Shown here one piece after another: positions 54,736-64,000 of a stretch of 64,000 nt of DNA. The stretch covers positions 1 to 64,000 of the forward strand of contig JAKUTK010000014.1 of the NCBI GenBank assembly GCA_022448005.1, in the 5' to 3' direction. The notes under the pieces are model-generated. The model did not search any database and was not told where the DNA came from. It saw only the letters and a list, made by a program, of their open reading frames with translations. The DNA is from Pseudomonas sp. GTDB lineage: Bacteria; Pseudomonadota; Gammaproteobacteria; Pseudomonadales; Pseudomonadaceae. Both the position numbers and the translations under genes were made by a program. Within the stretch, counting starts at the first letter, position 1. Each line of letters begins with the position of its first letter.

Positions 54736-55653
54736 ATGAACCGCAACGACCTTCGCCGCGTGGATCTGAACCTGCTTATCGTCTTCGAAACGCTGATGCA
54801 TGAGCGCAGCGTGACTCGCGCCGCTGAAAAGCTGTTTCTTGGGCAGCCCGCCATCAGTGCCGCCCTGGCTCGCCTGCGTACGTTGTTTGACGACCCGCTG
54901 TTCGTGCGCACCGGGCGCAGCATGGAGCCCACCGCACGCGCGCAAGAGATCGCCGGGTTGCTGTCGCCAGCGCTGGATTCGATCTCCACGGCCGTCAGCC
55001 GCGCCTCGGACTTCAACCCGGCCACCAGCGAACTGGTGTTTCGCATCGGCCTGACCGATGAGGTGGAATTCGCCCTGCTACCGCAATTGCTCAGGCGCGT
55101 CCGTGCCGAAGCGCCGGGCGTGGTGCTGGTAGTGCGTCGTGCCAATTACCTGTTGATGCCTGGCCTGCTTGCCTCGGGCGAGATCTCGGTGGGGGTCTGC
55201 TACACCGAGGAGCTGCCGGCCAACGCCAAGCGCAAGGTATTGCGCAGACCGAAACCCATGTTGCTGCGTGCCGACAGCATCCCCGGCCGTATGACGATGG
55301 AAGACTACTGCTCGCGCCCGCACGCCATGGTTTCCTTTGCGGGCGACCTGAACGGCTATATCGATGACGAGCTGGCGCTGCACGGCTGCAGACGAAAGGT
55401 CGTGCTGGCGGTGCCGCAGTTCAACGGGTTGGCGAGCCTGCTGGCCGGAACCGACCTGGTCGCGACCATGCCGGACTATGCTGCGGCAGCGCTTGCCGCC
55501 AACGGCGGCGTGCGGGCCGAGCCGCTGCCATTCGAGACCAGCCAGGACTTCGAGCTGTCCATGGCCTGGCGCGGCGCTCAGGACAACGACCCGGCCGAGC
55601 GTTGGCTGCGCTCGCGCATCCAGATGTTCGTAGGCGATCCAGACAGTCTCTGA
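54736..55653 (+). CDS. mexT: LysR-family regulator MexT
   Basis: A 305-residue activator of mexEF-oprN and mexS. The N-terminal HTH NRNDLRRVDLNLLIVFETLM, then RAAEKLFLGQPAISAALARL, is typical of MexT, and FVRTGRSMEPTARAQ follows. The effector domain ends with AWRGAQDNDPAERWLRSRI. The reading frame is uninterrupted, without the duplication that inactivates mexT in some P. aeruginosa PAO1 stocks. ATG 54736 is preferred; an in-frame GTG lies at 54727. Confidence 0.92.
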   Translation: MNRNDLRRVDLNLLIVFETLMHERSVTRAAEKLFLGQPAISAALARLRTLFDDPLFVRTGRSMEPTARAQEIAGLLSPALDSISTAVSRASDFNPATSELVFRIGLTDEVEFALLPQLLRRVRAEAPGVVLVVRRANYLLMPGLLASGEISVGVCYTEELPANAKRKVLRRPKPMLLRADSIPGRMTMEDYCSRPHAMVSFAGDLNGYIDDELALHGCRRKVVLAVPQFNGLASLLAGTDLVATMPDYAAAALAANGGVRAEPLPFETSQDFELSMAWRGAQDNDPAERWLRSRIQMFVGDPDSL

Positions 55654-55845
55654 ACCAACCCAGATCGCGATAAGGTTTAGCATCAGTTGCCGCTCGGGCG
55701 CCGATTCCCCCTGGAGCTGCAACCGATCGCCCCTTTCCTCTCCGCTGCTCCTTGTGTGCCGGTGCGGCTAGGGTTTGGTGTCGCTGGTGGTCTGAAGCTC
55801 AGCCGCGGTTTTGCTGTCGGCGCCATCAATGACAAATGCTGCAAC

Positions 55846-55865
55846 ATCATCGCGGATGATATTTA
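55846..55865 (+). promoter_or_regulatory. Candidate MexT box upstream of mexE
   Basis: The sequence reads ATCA-N5-GATGAT-N4-ACAT, compared with the MexT consensus ATCA-N5-GTCGAT-N4-ACYAT: the spacing is identical and most positions match. It also forms the inverted repeat ATCATC-GCG-GATGAT with the T-N11-A signature of LysR sites. It lies about 85 nt before mexE. Confidence 0.5.
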
Positions 55866-55948
55866 CATTCGCCTCGTTCGATTTCTGCTTGCAAAGGCCA
55901 GCCCCCACACTCCCGCCATCGATAAAAACCCGAGTCGCGGAGTTAAGC

Positions 55949-57178
55949 ATGGATCGTTCACTCAAAGCCTTGCGTTACCCATTGGTTGCGGTTGCTGCCG
56001 CCCTTGTAGGCGCATGCGGTAAAGCGCCTGAAGCCACCGAAGCGGCCATGCCGGCCCCCGCCGTCAGTGTTGCCGAGGTCATCGAACAGCAGGTGACCGA
56101 ATGGGACGAGCTCACCGGCCGCCTGGAAGCGCCCGAATCGGTCGATATCCGTCCACGCGTGTCGGGCTTCATCGATAAGGTCGCGTTCGAGGAAGGCTCG
56201 CTGGTGAAGAAAGGCGATCTGCTGTTTCAGATCGACCCGCGCCCGTTTGAAGCGCAGGTCAAGCGCCTGCAGGCCGAGTTGCAACAGGCTCGTGCCACTG
56301 AGCGCCGGACCGCAAGCGAAGCCGAGCGCGGTGAGCGACTGCGCGCCAACAATGCCATTTCCGCCGAACTGGCTGACGCGCGAGCCAGCGCAGCCAGCGA
56401 AGCGAAGTCCGCCGTCGCCGCCATCCAGGCTCAGCTCGACGCAGCCAAGCTGGATCTCGGGTTCACCCGCGTCACCGCCCCCATCGATGGCCGCGTAGGT
56501 CGTGCGCTGATTACAGCGGGCAACCTGGTCAATGCTGGCGAAGCCTTGCTGACGACGCTGGTGTCGACCGACAAGGTCTATGCCTACTTCGAGGCGGACG
56601 AACGCACCTACCTGAAGTACCGCGAACTCGCCCGTAACGGTGAGCGTGGCGAGGAGACACCGGTGTATCTCGGGCTCTCCAGCGAGGCAGGCCACCCTCA
56701 TCTGGGACACATGGACTTCATCGACAATCAGGTCGACCCACGCACCGGCACCATCCGTGGCCGCGCCGTGTTCGACAACCGCGACGGCAGCTTCACCCCC
56801 GGTCTCTATGCTCGACTGAAACTGGTCGGCAGCGCCACCTACGACGCCGTCCTGATCAAGGATGTCGCGGTCGGAACCGACCTGGGCAAGAAGTTCGTCC
56901 TGGTCCTCGGGGAGGACGACACCGTCAACTATCGCTCCATCGAGCTCGGCCCGAAGCTTGAGGGCCTGCGCATCGTGCGTGACGGTCTGAAGGAAGGTGA
57001 AACCATCGTGGTGAACGGCCTGCAGCGCGTTCGTCCGGGCAACGCCGTGCAGCCCCAAAATGTGCCAATGGCCGACGCTGACACCCTCGCCGCGCTGAAA
57101 GAACAGAACCGTGCAATCTCCGCCGCGATGAAGCCGCAGGTGGTCGACCGCACGCTGGCGCGCGGACCGAGCAGTTGA
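55949..57178 (+). CDS. mexE: RND efflux periplasmic adaptor MexE
   Basis: A 409-residue membrane-fusion lipoprotein linking MexF to OprN. A lipobox (LVGAC, Cys23) follows a signal sequence. Lipoyl halves (RPRVSGFIDKVAFEEGSLVKKG; APIDGRVGRALITAGNLV) flank an alpha-helical hairpin (about 100-165). A beta-barrel and a C-terminal membrane-proximal domain follow. ATG 55949 has GGAG upstream and gives the signal peptide; the longer frame from 55811 is not coding. First gene of mexEF-oprN. Confidence 0.93.
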   Translation: MDRSLKALRYPLVAVAAALVGACGKAPEATEAAMPAPAVSVAEVIEQQVTEWDELTGRLEAPESVDIRPRVSGFIDKVAFEEGSLVKKGDLLFQIDPRPFEAQVKRLQAELQQARATERRTASEAERGERLRANNAISAELADARASAASEAKSAVAAIQAQLDAAKLDLGFTRVTAPIDGRVGRALITAGNLVNAGEALLTTLVSTDKVYAYFEADERTYLKYRELARNGERGEETPVYLGLSSEAGHPHLGHMDFIDNQVDPRTGTIRGRAVFDNRDGSFTPGLYARLKLVGSATYDAVLIKDVAVGTDLGKKFVLVLGEDDTVNYRSIELGPKLEGLRIVRDGLKEGETIVVNGLQRVRPGNAVQPQNVPMADADTLAALKEQNRAISAAMKPQVVDRTLARGPSS

Positions 57179-57275
57179 TTTTCAACACCTCCAGCTGACC
57201 GGCGCCGAGGCGCCACCCCTTAAAAACTGATTCCGCCAGGGTGCGTCATGCGCACCCTCTCCCCCGGAGTGCGTC

Positions 57276-60200
57276 ATGAATTTCTCTCAGTTCTTCATTC
57301 AACGGCCAATCTTCGCCGCGGTGCTGTCGCTGATCATCCTGATCGGTGGTGCCATCTCGCTGTTCCAATTGCCGATCAGCGAATATCCCGAGGTGGTGCC
57401 GCCGACGGTCGTGGTCCGCGCCAGCTTCCCAGGTGCGAACCCCAAAGTCATCGGCGAAACCGTCGCGTCCCCGCTGGAGCAGGCCATCACCGGCGTCGAG
57501 GGCATGCTCTACATGTCCTCCCAGGCGACCGCCGATGGCAAGCTGACCCTGACCATCACCTTCGCGCTGGGAACCGATCTGGACAACGCCCAGGTGCAGG
57601 TGCAGAACCGCGTCACGCGCACCCAGCCGACGCTGCCGACCGAAGTGCAGCGCCTCGGCGTCACGGTGGACAAGGCCTCGCCAGACCTAACCATGGTGGT
57701 GCACCTGACCTCGCCGGACGAACGCTACGACATGCTTTATCTGTCCAACTATGCGGCGCTCAACGTCAAAGACGAGCTGGCGCGGCTGGACGGGATTGGC
57801 GATGTGCAGCTGTTCGGCATGGGGGATTACTCGCTTCGCGTCTGGCTCGATCCAAATAAGGTCGCCTCGCGCAACCTCACCGCAACTGACGTGGTCAATG
57901 CGATCCGCGAGCAGAACCGTCAGGTTGCCGCGGGTTCGCTGGGTGCACCACCCGCACCGGGCGCGACGGACTTCCAATTGTCGATCAACACCCAGGGCCG
58001 GCTGGTCAGCGAAGAAGAATTCGAGAACATCATCATTCGTGCCGGCGAAGACGGCTCGATCACCCGCCTTCGAGACATCGCGCGTATCGAGCTGGGCTCC
58101 AGCCAGTACGCGCTGCGCTCCTTGCTCAACAACCAACCGGCCGTCGCCATTCCGGTGTTTCAGCGCCCTGGCTCGAATGCCATTGAAATCTCCGACTCGG
58201 TACGTGCGCGCATGGCCGAGCTGAAGAAGGATTTCCCAGAAGGCGTGGACTACGAAATCGTCTACGACCCGACCATCTTCGTGCGCGGCTCCATCGAGGC
58301 GGTGGTGCATACCCTGCTCGAGGCCATCGTCCTGGTGGTGCTGGTGGTCATCCTGTTCCTGCAGACCTGGCGCGCCTCGATCATTCCGCTGGCTGCCGTG
58401 CCGGTGTCGCTGATCGGCACCTTCGCCGTGATGCATATGCTCGGCTTCTCGCTCAACGCGCTATCGCTGTTCGGGCTGGTCTTGGCGATCGGCATCGTGG
58501 TGGACGACGCCATCGTCGTAGTGGAGAACGTCGAACGAAATATCGGGCTTGGCAAATCCCCAGTCGAAGCCACCAAGCAGGCGATGAAGGAAGTGACGGG
58601 GCCGATCATTGCGACGGCGCTGGTGCTCTGCGCGGTGTTCATCCCGACCGCCTTTATTTCCGGGCTTACCGGGCAGTTCTACCAGCAGTTCGCGTTGACC
58701 ATTGCTATTTCGACGGTCATTTCCGCCTTCAACTCCCTGACCCTGTCCCCAGCCTTGGCGGCCGCGTTGCTGCGCAGCCATGACGCGCCTAAAGACGGCT
58801 TCTCGCGTCTGTTGGACAAGCTGTTTGGGGGCTGGCTGTTTGCACCGTTCAACCGCGTGTTCGAGCGTGCCAGTCACGGCTACGTCGGTGCGGTTAAACG
58901 CATCCTGCGGGGCAGCGGCATCGCTCTGGTGGTGTATCTCGGGCTAGTAGGGCTGGGCTATATGGGCTTCGCCAGCACACCGACCGGCTTCGTGCCGCCG
59001 CAGGACAAGCAGTATCTGGTGGCCTTCGCGCAACTGCCGGATGCGGCCACGCTGGATCGCACCGAGGATGTCATCAAGCAGATGTCCGAAATCGCCGGCA
59101 AGCACCCTGGCGTTGAAAACACCATCGCCTTTCCTGGTCTGTCGATCAATGGCTTCACTAACAGCCCGAACAGCGGCATCGTCTTCGTGGCACTGAAGGA
59201 CTTCGACCAGCGCAAGGAAGAGAACATGTCAGCCGGCGCAATCGCGGGCGAGTTGAACGGCCAGTTCTCGGGTATTCAGGAAGCCTATCTGGCGATCTTC
59301 CCGCCGCCACCGGTGCAAGGGCTGGGGACCATCGGCGGCTTCCGCGTGCAAGTCCAGGACCGCGGCAACCTCGGCTATGAGGAGCTCTACAAGCAGGTCC
59401 AGAATGTCATCGCCAAGAGCGCGGACTATCCCGAGCTGGCCGGGCTGTTCACCAGCTATCAGGTCAACGTGCCGCAGGTCGACGCCGATATTGAACGGGA
59501 GAAAGCCAAGACCCACGGGGTGGCTATCGATCAAATCTTCGACACCATGCAGGTCTATCTCGGCTCGCTGTATGCCAACGACTTCAACCGTTTTGGCCGC
59601 ACCTATCAAGTCAACGTCCAGGCCGAGCAGAAGTTTCGCCTGACGCCCGACCAGATCGGCCAGCTGAAGGTGCGCAACAACCGTGGCGAGATGGTCCCGC
59701 TGTCGACCTTCGTCAAGGTCAGCGACAGTTCCGGCCCGGATCGCGTGATGCACTACAACGGCTTCCTGACCGCTGAAATCAACGGTGCGGCCGCGCCGGG
59801 CTACAGCTCCGGTCAGGCCGAAGCTGCGATGGAGCGGCTGCTGCAAGCTGAGCTACCGAATGGCATGAGCTTCGAATGGACCGAGCTGACCTATCAGCAG
59901 ATTTTGGCGGGGAACACTGCAATGTTTGTATTCCCGCTCTGCGTGCTGCTGGCCTTCCTGGTATTGGCGGCGCAGTACGAGAGCTGGAGCTTGCCTTTGG
60001 CGGTAATCCTGATCGTACCTATGACACTGCTCTCGGCCATCACCGGGGTGATTTTGTCGGGCGGCGACAATAACGTGTTTACCCAGATCGGCCTGATCGT
60101 CCTCGTCGGCCTGGCGTGCAAAAACGCGATCCTGATCGTCGAGTTCGCCAAGGACAAACAGGAAGAAGGCATGGATCGCCTATCCGCTGTGCTTGAGGCC

Positions 60201-60446
60201 TGCCGTCTACGGCTGCGCCCGATCCTGATGACCAGCTTCGCGTTCATCATGGGTGTGGTGCCGTTGGTGCTTTCCTCGGGAGCAGGCGCCGAGATGCGTC
60301 ATGCCATGGGTGTTGCAGTGTTCAGCGGCATGCTTGGCGTGACCTTTTTCGGGCTGTTGCTGACGCCGGTGTTCTACCTGGTCATTCGCGCCTTCGTCGA
60401 ACGGCGCGCGGAGAAAAAAGCGGTACTGAAGGAGGTGCACGCATGA
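57276..60446 (+). CDS. mexF: RND efflux pump MexF
   Basis: A 1056-residue HAE1 drug/proton antiporter of the inner membrane, of normal length. It starts NFSQFFIQRPIFAAVLSLII. Twelve membrane segments sit in two repeats, with the proton-relay Asp pair in IGIVVDDAIVVVENVERN and two large periplasmic loops. It exports chloramphenicol, fluoroquinolones, trimethoprim and quorum-sensing precursors in P. aeruginosa. It overlaps oprN by ATGA. Confidence 0.95.
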   Translation: MNFSQFFIQRPIFAAVLSLIILIGGAISLFQLPISEYPEVVPPTVVVRASFPGANPKVIGETVASPLEQAITGVEGMLYMSSQATADGKLTLTITFALGTDLDNAQVQVQNRVTRTQPTLPTEVQRLGVTVDKASPDLTMVVHLTSPDERYDMLYLSNYAALNVKDELARLDGIGDVQLFGMGDYSLRVWLDPNKVASRNLTATDVVNAIREQNRQVAAGSLGAPPAPGATDFQLSINTQGRLVSEEEFENIIIRAGEDGSITRLRDIARIELGSSQYALRSLLNNQPAVAIPVFQRPGSNAIEISDSVRARMAELKKDFPEGVDYEIVYDPTIFVRGSIEAVVHTLLEAIVLVVLVVILFLQTWRASIIPLAAVPVSLIGTFAVMHMLGFSLNALSLFGLVLAIGIVVDDAIVVVENVERNIGLGKSPVEATKQAMKEVTGPIIATALVLCAVFIPTAFISGLTGQFYQQFALTIAISTVISAFNSLTLSPALAAALLRSHDAPKDGFSRLLDKLFGGWLFAPFNRVFERASHGYVGAVKRILRGSGIALVVYLGLVGLGYMGFASTPTGFVPPQDKQYLVAFAQLPDAATLDRTEDVIKQMSEIAGKHPGVENTIAFPGLSINGFTNSPNSGIVFVALKDFDQRKEENMSAGAIAGELNGQFSGIQEAYLAIFPPPPVQGLGTIGGFRVQVQDRGNLGYEELYKQVQNVIAKSADYPELAGLFTSYQVNVPQVDADIEREKAKTHGVAIDQIFDTMQVYLGSLYANDFNRFGRTYQVNVQAEQKFRLTPDQIGQLKVRNNRGEMVPLSTFVKVSDSSGPDRVMHYNGFLTAEINGAAAPGYSSGQAEAAMERLLQAELPNGMSFEWTELTYQQILAGNTAMFVFPLCVLLAFLVLAAQYESWSLPLAVILIVPMTLLSAITGVILSGGDNNVFTQIGLIVLVGLACKNAILIVEFAKDKQEEGMDRLSAVLEACRLRLRPILMTSFAFIMGVVPLVLSSGAGAEMRHAMGVAVFSGMLGVTFFGLLLTPVFYLVIRAFVERRAEKKAVLKEVHA

Positions 60447-61846
60447 AGGCTGTCATTAGCACACCGCTTCTGCTCGCGGCCGCCATAGCCTTGAGCGCCT
60501 GCGCGGTCGGGCCGGATTACCGCGCGCCGGACGTCGCTCCGGCGCATATCGAAAGGGCTGCGGCGACTGGCTTCGATCAGTCGCGTTTTCAAGCGGCCTG
60601 GTGGCGCCAGTTCGATGACCCGACCCTGGATGCTCTGGTGGGCGAAGCATTGTCCGAGAACCGCGAACTGCGTATCGCATTCGCCCGGCTCCGCGCCGCT
60701 CGGTCCATTCGCGATGACGTGACCAATGATCGCTTCCCTACCGTAACCGCAGGGGCCAGCGCCGAATATGGCGAGGCTCAGCAGCCGGGCTTCGGCGAGG
60801 AGCGCAGCAGCATCGAGCGCTACGATCTGGGGCTGGACATGGCCTGGGAGCTTGACCTGTTCGGCCGGGTACAGCGACGCATCGAAGCCAGCGAGGCGCA
60901 GAGTGAAGCGGCGGAAGCGGAGCTCTACCAGCTACAGGTCAGCCTGATTGCCGAGCTGGTCGATGCCTACGGCCAGCTGCGCGGCGCGCAACTGCGTGAA
61001 CGCATCGCCCGGGAAAACCTTGAGAATCAGCGCAATTCGCATCGCCTGACCGAGCAGCTGCGCGACGCTGGCGTAGGTAGCGAACTTGACGTGCTGCGCG
61101 CCGATGCACGGCTGGCGGCAACCGAGGCCAGCTTGCCGCAACTGCAGGCACAGCAGACCCGGGCAACCAATCGCATCGCGACGCTGCTCGGCCAGCGCGC
61201 CGATAAACTCAGCGTCGACCTGACGCCTCGCGAGTTGCCTGCCATCGCCAAGGCTCTGCCGATTGGTGACCCCACCGAGCTGCTACGTCGCCGGCCAGAC
61301 ATTCTCGCAGCCGAAGGACAGCTGGCAGCGGCAACCGCCAACGTGGGCGTAGCGACAGCTGATCTGTTTCCGCGGGTAAGCCTGAGCGGTTTTCTGGGTT
61401 TCATCGCCGGACGCGGTTCGCAGATCGGTTCAAGTGCGGCGCAGGCCTGGGGTGTAGCGCCGAGCATCACCTGGGCTGCGTTCGACATGGGCAGCGTTCG
61501 CGCCAGGCTGCGCGGTGCAGAAGCAGACGTCGAAGGTGCGTTGGCCAGTTATGAGCAGCAGGTCCTGCTAGCGCTGGAGGAATCGGAAAACGCGTTCAGC
61601 GACTATGCGCGGGCCCAGGAGCGATTACTCGCACTGCTGCGCCAGTCCGGAGCCAGTCGCGCGGCAGCGGAGCAAGCGGCAATCCGCTACCGGGAAGGTA
61701 CGGTGGACTTTCTGGTGCTACTGGATGCCGAGCGCGAGCGCCTGGCGGCGGAGGATGCGCAGGCGCAGGCCGAAGTCGAGGTCTATCGCGGAGTCGTGGG
61801 CCTATACAAGGCACTTGGCGGCGGTTGGCAGCTCGCCAGCAACTGA
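60443..61846 (+). CDS. oprN: Outer-membrane efflux factor OprN
   Basis: A 467-residue TolC/OprM-family lipoprotein (lipobox LSAC, Cys20). The repeat structure shows two long alpha-helical halves and the conserved VGPDY near the N-terminus, FDDPTLDALV and RRRPDILAAEGQL. It forms the exit duct for MexEF. It is directly coupled to mexF and followed by a strong hairpin. Confidence 0.93.
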   Translation: MKAVISTPLLLAAAIALSACAVGPDYRAPDVAPAHIERAAATGFDQSRFQAAWWRQFDDPTLDALVGEALSENRELRIAFARLRAARSIRDDVTNDRFPTVTAGASAEYGEAQQPGFGEERSSIERYDLGLDMAWELDLFGRVQRRIEASEAQSEAAEAELYQLQVSLIAELVDAYGQLRGAQLRERIARENLENQRNSHRLTEQLRDAGVGSELDVLRADARLAATEASLPQLQAQQTRATNRIATLLGQRADKLSVDLTPRELPAIAKALPIGDPTELLRRRPDILAAEGQLAAATANVGVATADLFPRVSLSGFLGFIAGRGSQIGSSAAQAWGVAPSITWAAFDMGSVRARLRGAEADVEGALASYEQQVLLALEESENAFSDYARAQERLLALLRQSGASRAAAEQAAIRYREGTVDFLVLLDAERERLAAEDAQAQAEVEVYRGVVGLYKALGGGWQLASN

Positions 61847-61853
61847 CGGGAAG

Positions 61854-61887
61854 CTGCTCTGCGCCGCTGAATGGTGGCGCAGAGCAG
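61854..61887 (+). terminator. Hairpin after oprN
   Basis: A perfect 12-bp stem CTGCTCTGCGCC/GGCGCAGAGCAG with a 10-nt loop starts 8 nt after the oprN stop. There is no T-tract, so it may be a 3'-stabilising structure or a Rho-assisted terminator. Confidence 0.6.
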
Positions 61888-61977
61888 TCGCTCTCAGCGG
61901 CCAAAGTGTGACCTGTTGCAACTCCCGCTCCCTCAGTTATGAATTCTGTGAGAAAGCCCTTTTTACGGTGCGGCTTA

Positions 61978-63055
<1,078 letters not shown>

Positions 63056-63078
63056 TTACTTCCCGCCTTTCCTCCCAG

Positions 63079-63098
63079 CCGCGGCAGCAACGCCGCGG
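63079..63098 (+). terminator. Terminator hairpin after dctP
   Basis: A CCGCGGC/GCCGCGG stem (6-nt loop) is followed by only TTTG. A moderate intrinsic terminator candidate about 25 nt after the dctP stop. Confidence 0.5.
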
Positions 63099-63203
63099 TT
63101 TGCCAACGCCGCTCGGCGAGTCCCTAAGTTCTTTAGCCTTCTACTAACCCCTGAGAGTGCAGCCTGCTCGCCGGAAGGCGGTTTGCACTCACGCGTTCGT
63201 TGT

Positions 63204-64000
63204 TCAGCGCTCTGAAGTCTCCAGTACGGGCTCGAAATCCAGCTGCGCTTCTTCCCATCCGCCGCCTAGCGCCGCGATCAGTTGAACGCTGGCGGCGAGC
63301 TGATCACCCAACAGCGTCAGATAGGTCCGCTCGTTGTTCAGCGCACTGGTTTGCACGGTGGCAACGCTGAGGAAGTCCACGGTGCCCGCGCGGTACTGGT
63401 TCTGGATCAGGCGCAGCGATTCCTGCGCGGCCTCCAGCGCTTGTCGCTGAACCACGGCCTCAGCCGCGAGAACACGCAGTTGCACCAGGTTGTCCTCGAC
63501 CTCACGGAAGCTGTCGAGCACCGTCTGGCGATAGTTGGCCACTGTCAGGTCATAGTTGGCTTCGGCAGCTTCGAGGTCAGCGCGACGGCCACCAAAATCA
63601 AGCAATGTGACTGCCAGCTGCGGGCCTAGCGACCAGAAGCGGTTGGGAAGACTGATCAGGTCAGTAAAACTGCTGTTTCGATAGCCACCGCTCGCGCTCA
63701 GTGTCAGGTCCGGGTACCAAGCTGCTTCGGCCACGCCGATCTGTGCATTGGCCGCGATCACCTGACGTTCGGCCGACGCGATATCCGGGCGACGTTCAAG
63801 CAATTGCGAAGGCAGTGCGAGCGGCACTGCCGGCAACTCCGGAATCTCGTCGCGCTCAGCTATGTTCAGCTCCGCCGGCGGCACCCCGATCAGCACCGCA
63901 ATAGCGTGCTCCATCTGTGCTCGCTGCCACTGCAAGTCGATGGCCTGAGCCTCGGTACTCCGGAGTTGGGTCAGTGCCTGGGTGACATCGGACTTCGGCA
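63204..64000 (-). CDS. Outer-membrane efflux factor (OprM/NodT family), 5' part outside the window
   Basis: The open frame continues to the window edge, so only the C-terminal 265 or so residues are seen. AVLIGVPPAELNIAERDEIP, the RRPDIASAERQVIAANAQIGVAEAAWYPDL repeat and ALGGGWEEAQ are typical of RND outer-membrane factors. It is a second such factor next to mexEF-oprN, probably the last gene of a leftward efflux operon beyond the window. Confidence 0.85.
   Translation of the reverse strand, partial: PKSDVTQALTQLRSTEAQAIDLQWQRAQMEHAIAVLIGVPPAELNIAERDEIPELPAVPLALPSQLLERRPDIASAERQVIAANAQIGVAEAAWYPDLTLSASGGYRNSSFTDLISLPNRFWSLGPQLAVTLLDFGGRRADLEAAEANYDLTVANYRQTVLDSFREVEDNLVQLRVLAAEAVVQRQALEAAQESLRLIQNQYRAGTVDFLSVATVQTSALNNERTYLTLLGDQLAASVQLIAALGGGWEEAQLDFEPVLETSER

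Overview
The window is a GC-rich chromosomal segment of a Pseudomonas (possibly of the stutzeri group; species not provable from here). It has a mexS-mexT-mexEF-oprN locus, a GlgE/TreS/TreYZ alpha-glucan and trehalose cluster, DUF1652, LigD/Ku end joining, and a canonical Pseudomonas-type dif site. The dif site places the left end at the chromosome replication terminus. I see no rRNA, tRNA or CRISPR array.

Left end (1-8.7 kb): an AT-rich fragment (1-1712) carries a degenerate tyrosine-recombinase gene. Next comes a perfect dif (1713-1740), immediately followed by a complete 6.9 kb filamentous prophage (inovirus). Its virion and replication operon runs leftward in the Ff order: replication initiator, small protein, unknown, ssDNA-binding protein, two tiny virion-type proteins, major coat, adhesin, DUF2523, Zot. 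A divergent XRE repressor and an accessory module of three small genes follow. The prophage encodes no integrase. Its right end (8564-8655) is a large inverted repeat made of two dif-like sites facing each other, the arrangement known from the folded attP of CTXphi. I infer that this is an Xer-dependent phage. A palindrome, GTAACGTTAC, recurs in the accessory promoter and inside the attachment region.

8.7-16.5 kb: a TVP38/FAD-oxidoreductase fusion lacking its redox cysteines, full-length LigD, DUF1652, a YciE-like ferritin-fold protein, an MscS channel and a CinA C-terminal (PncC-type) amidohydrolase.

16.8-44.4 kb: the glucan/trehalose region. glgA-treZ-malQ-treY-DUF2934-glgX runs rightward; glgB and a treS-maltokinase fusion with glgE run leftward. 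Together they can convert trehalose to maltose, maltose-1-phosphate and branched glucan (TreS-Pep2, GlgE, GlgB), extend glucan (GlgA), and return it to trehalose (GlgX, MalQ, TreY, TreZ). Between the arms lie an M23 peptidase, DUF2218, a LigB-type dioxygenase with a LysR regulator, a Zn alcohol dehydrogenase, DUF72, and the ybhP-clsB-ybhN membrane-lipid operon.

44.7-50.3 kb: a formate dehydrogenase operon (fdnG-fdnH-fdnI-fdhE). The alpha subunit is read through a UGA as selenocysteine.

50.5-53.3 kb: a stand-alone LigD-type polymerase, Ku, and a YghA-like SDR, giving the strain a second NHEJ locus. 53.4-61.9 kb: mexS, divergent mexT, then mexE-mexF-oprN. 62-64 kb: an orphan TRAP binding protein and the 3' part of another outer-membrane efflux factor that runs off the window.
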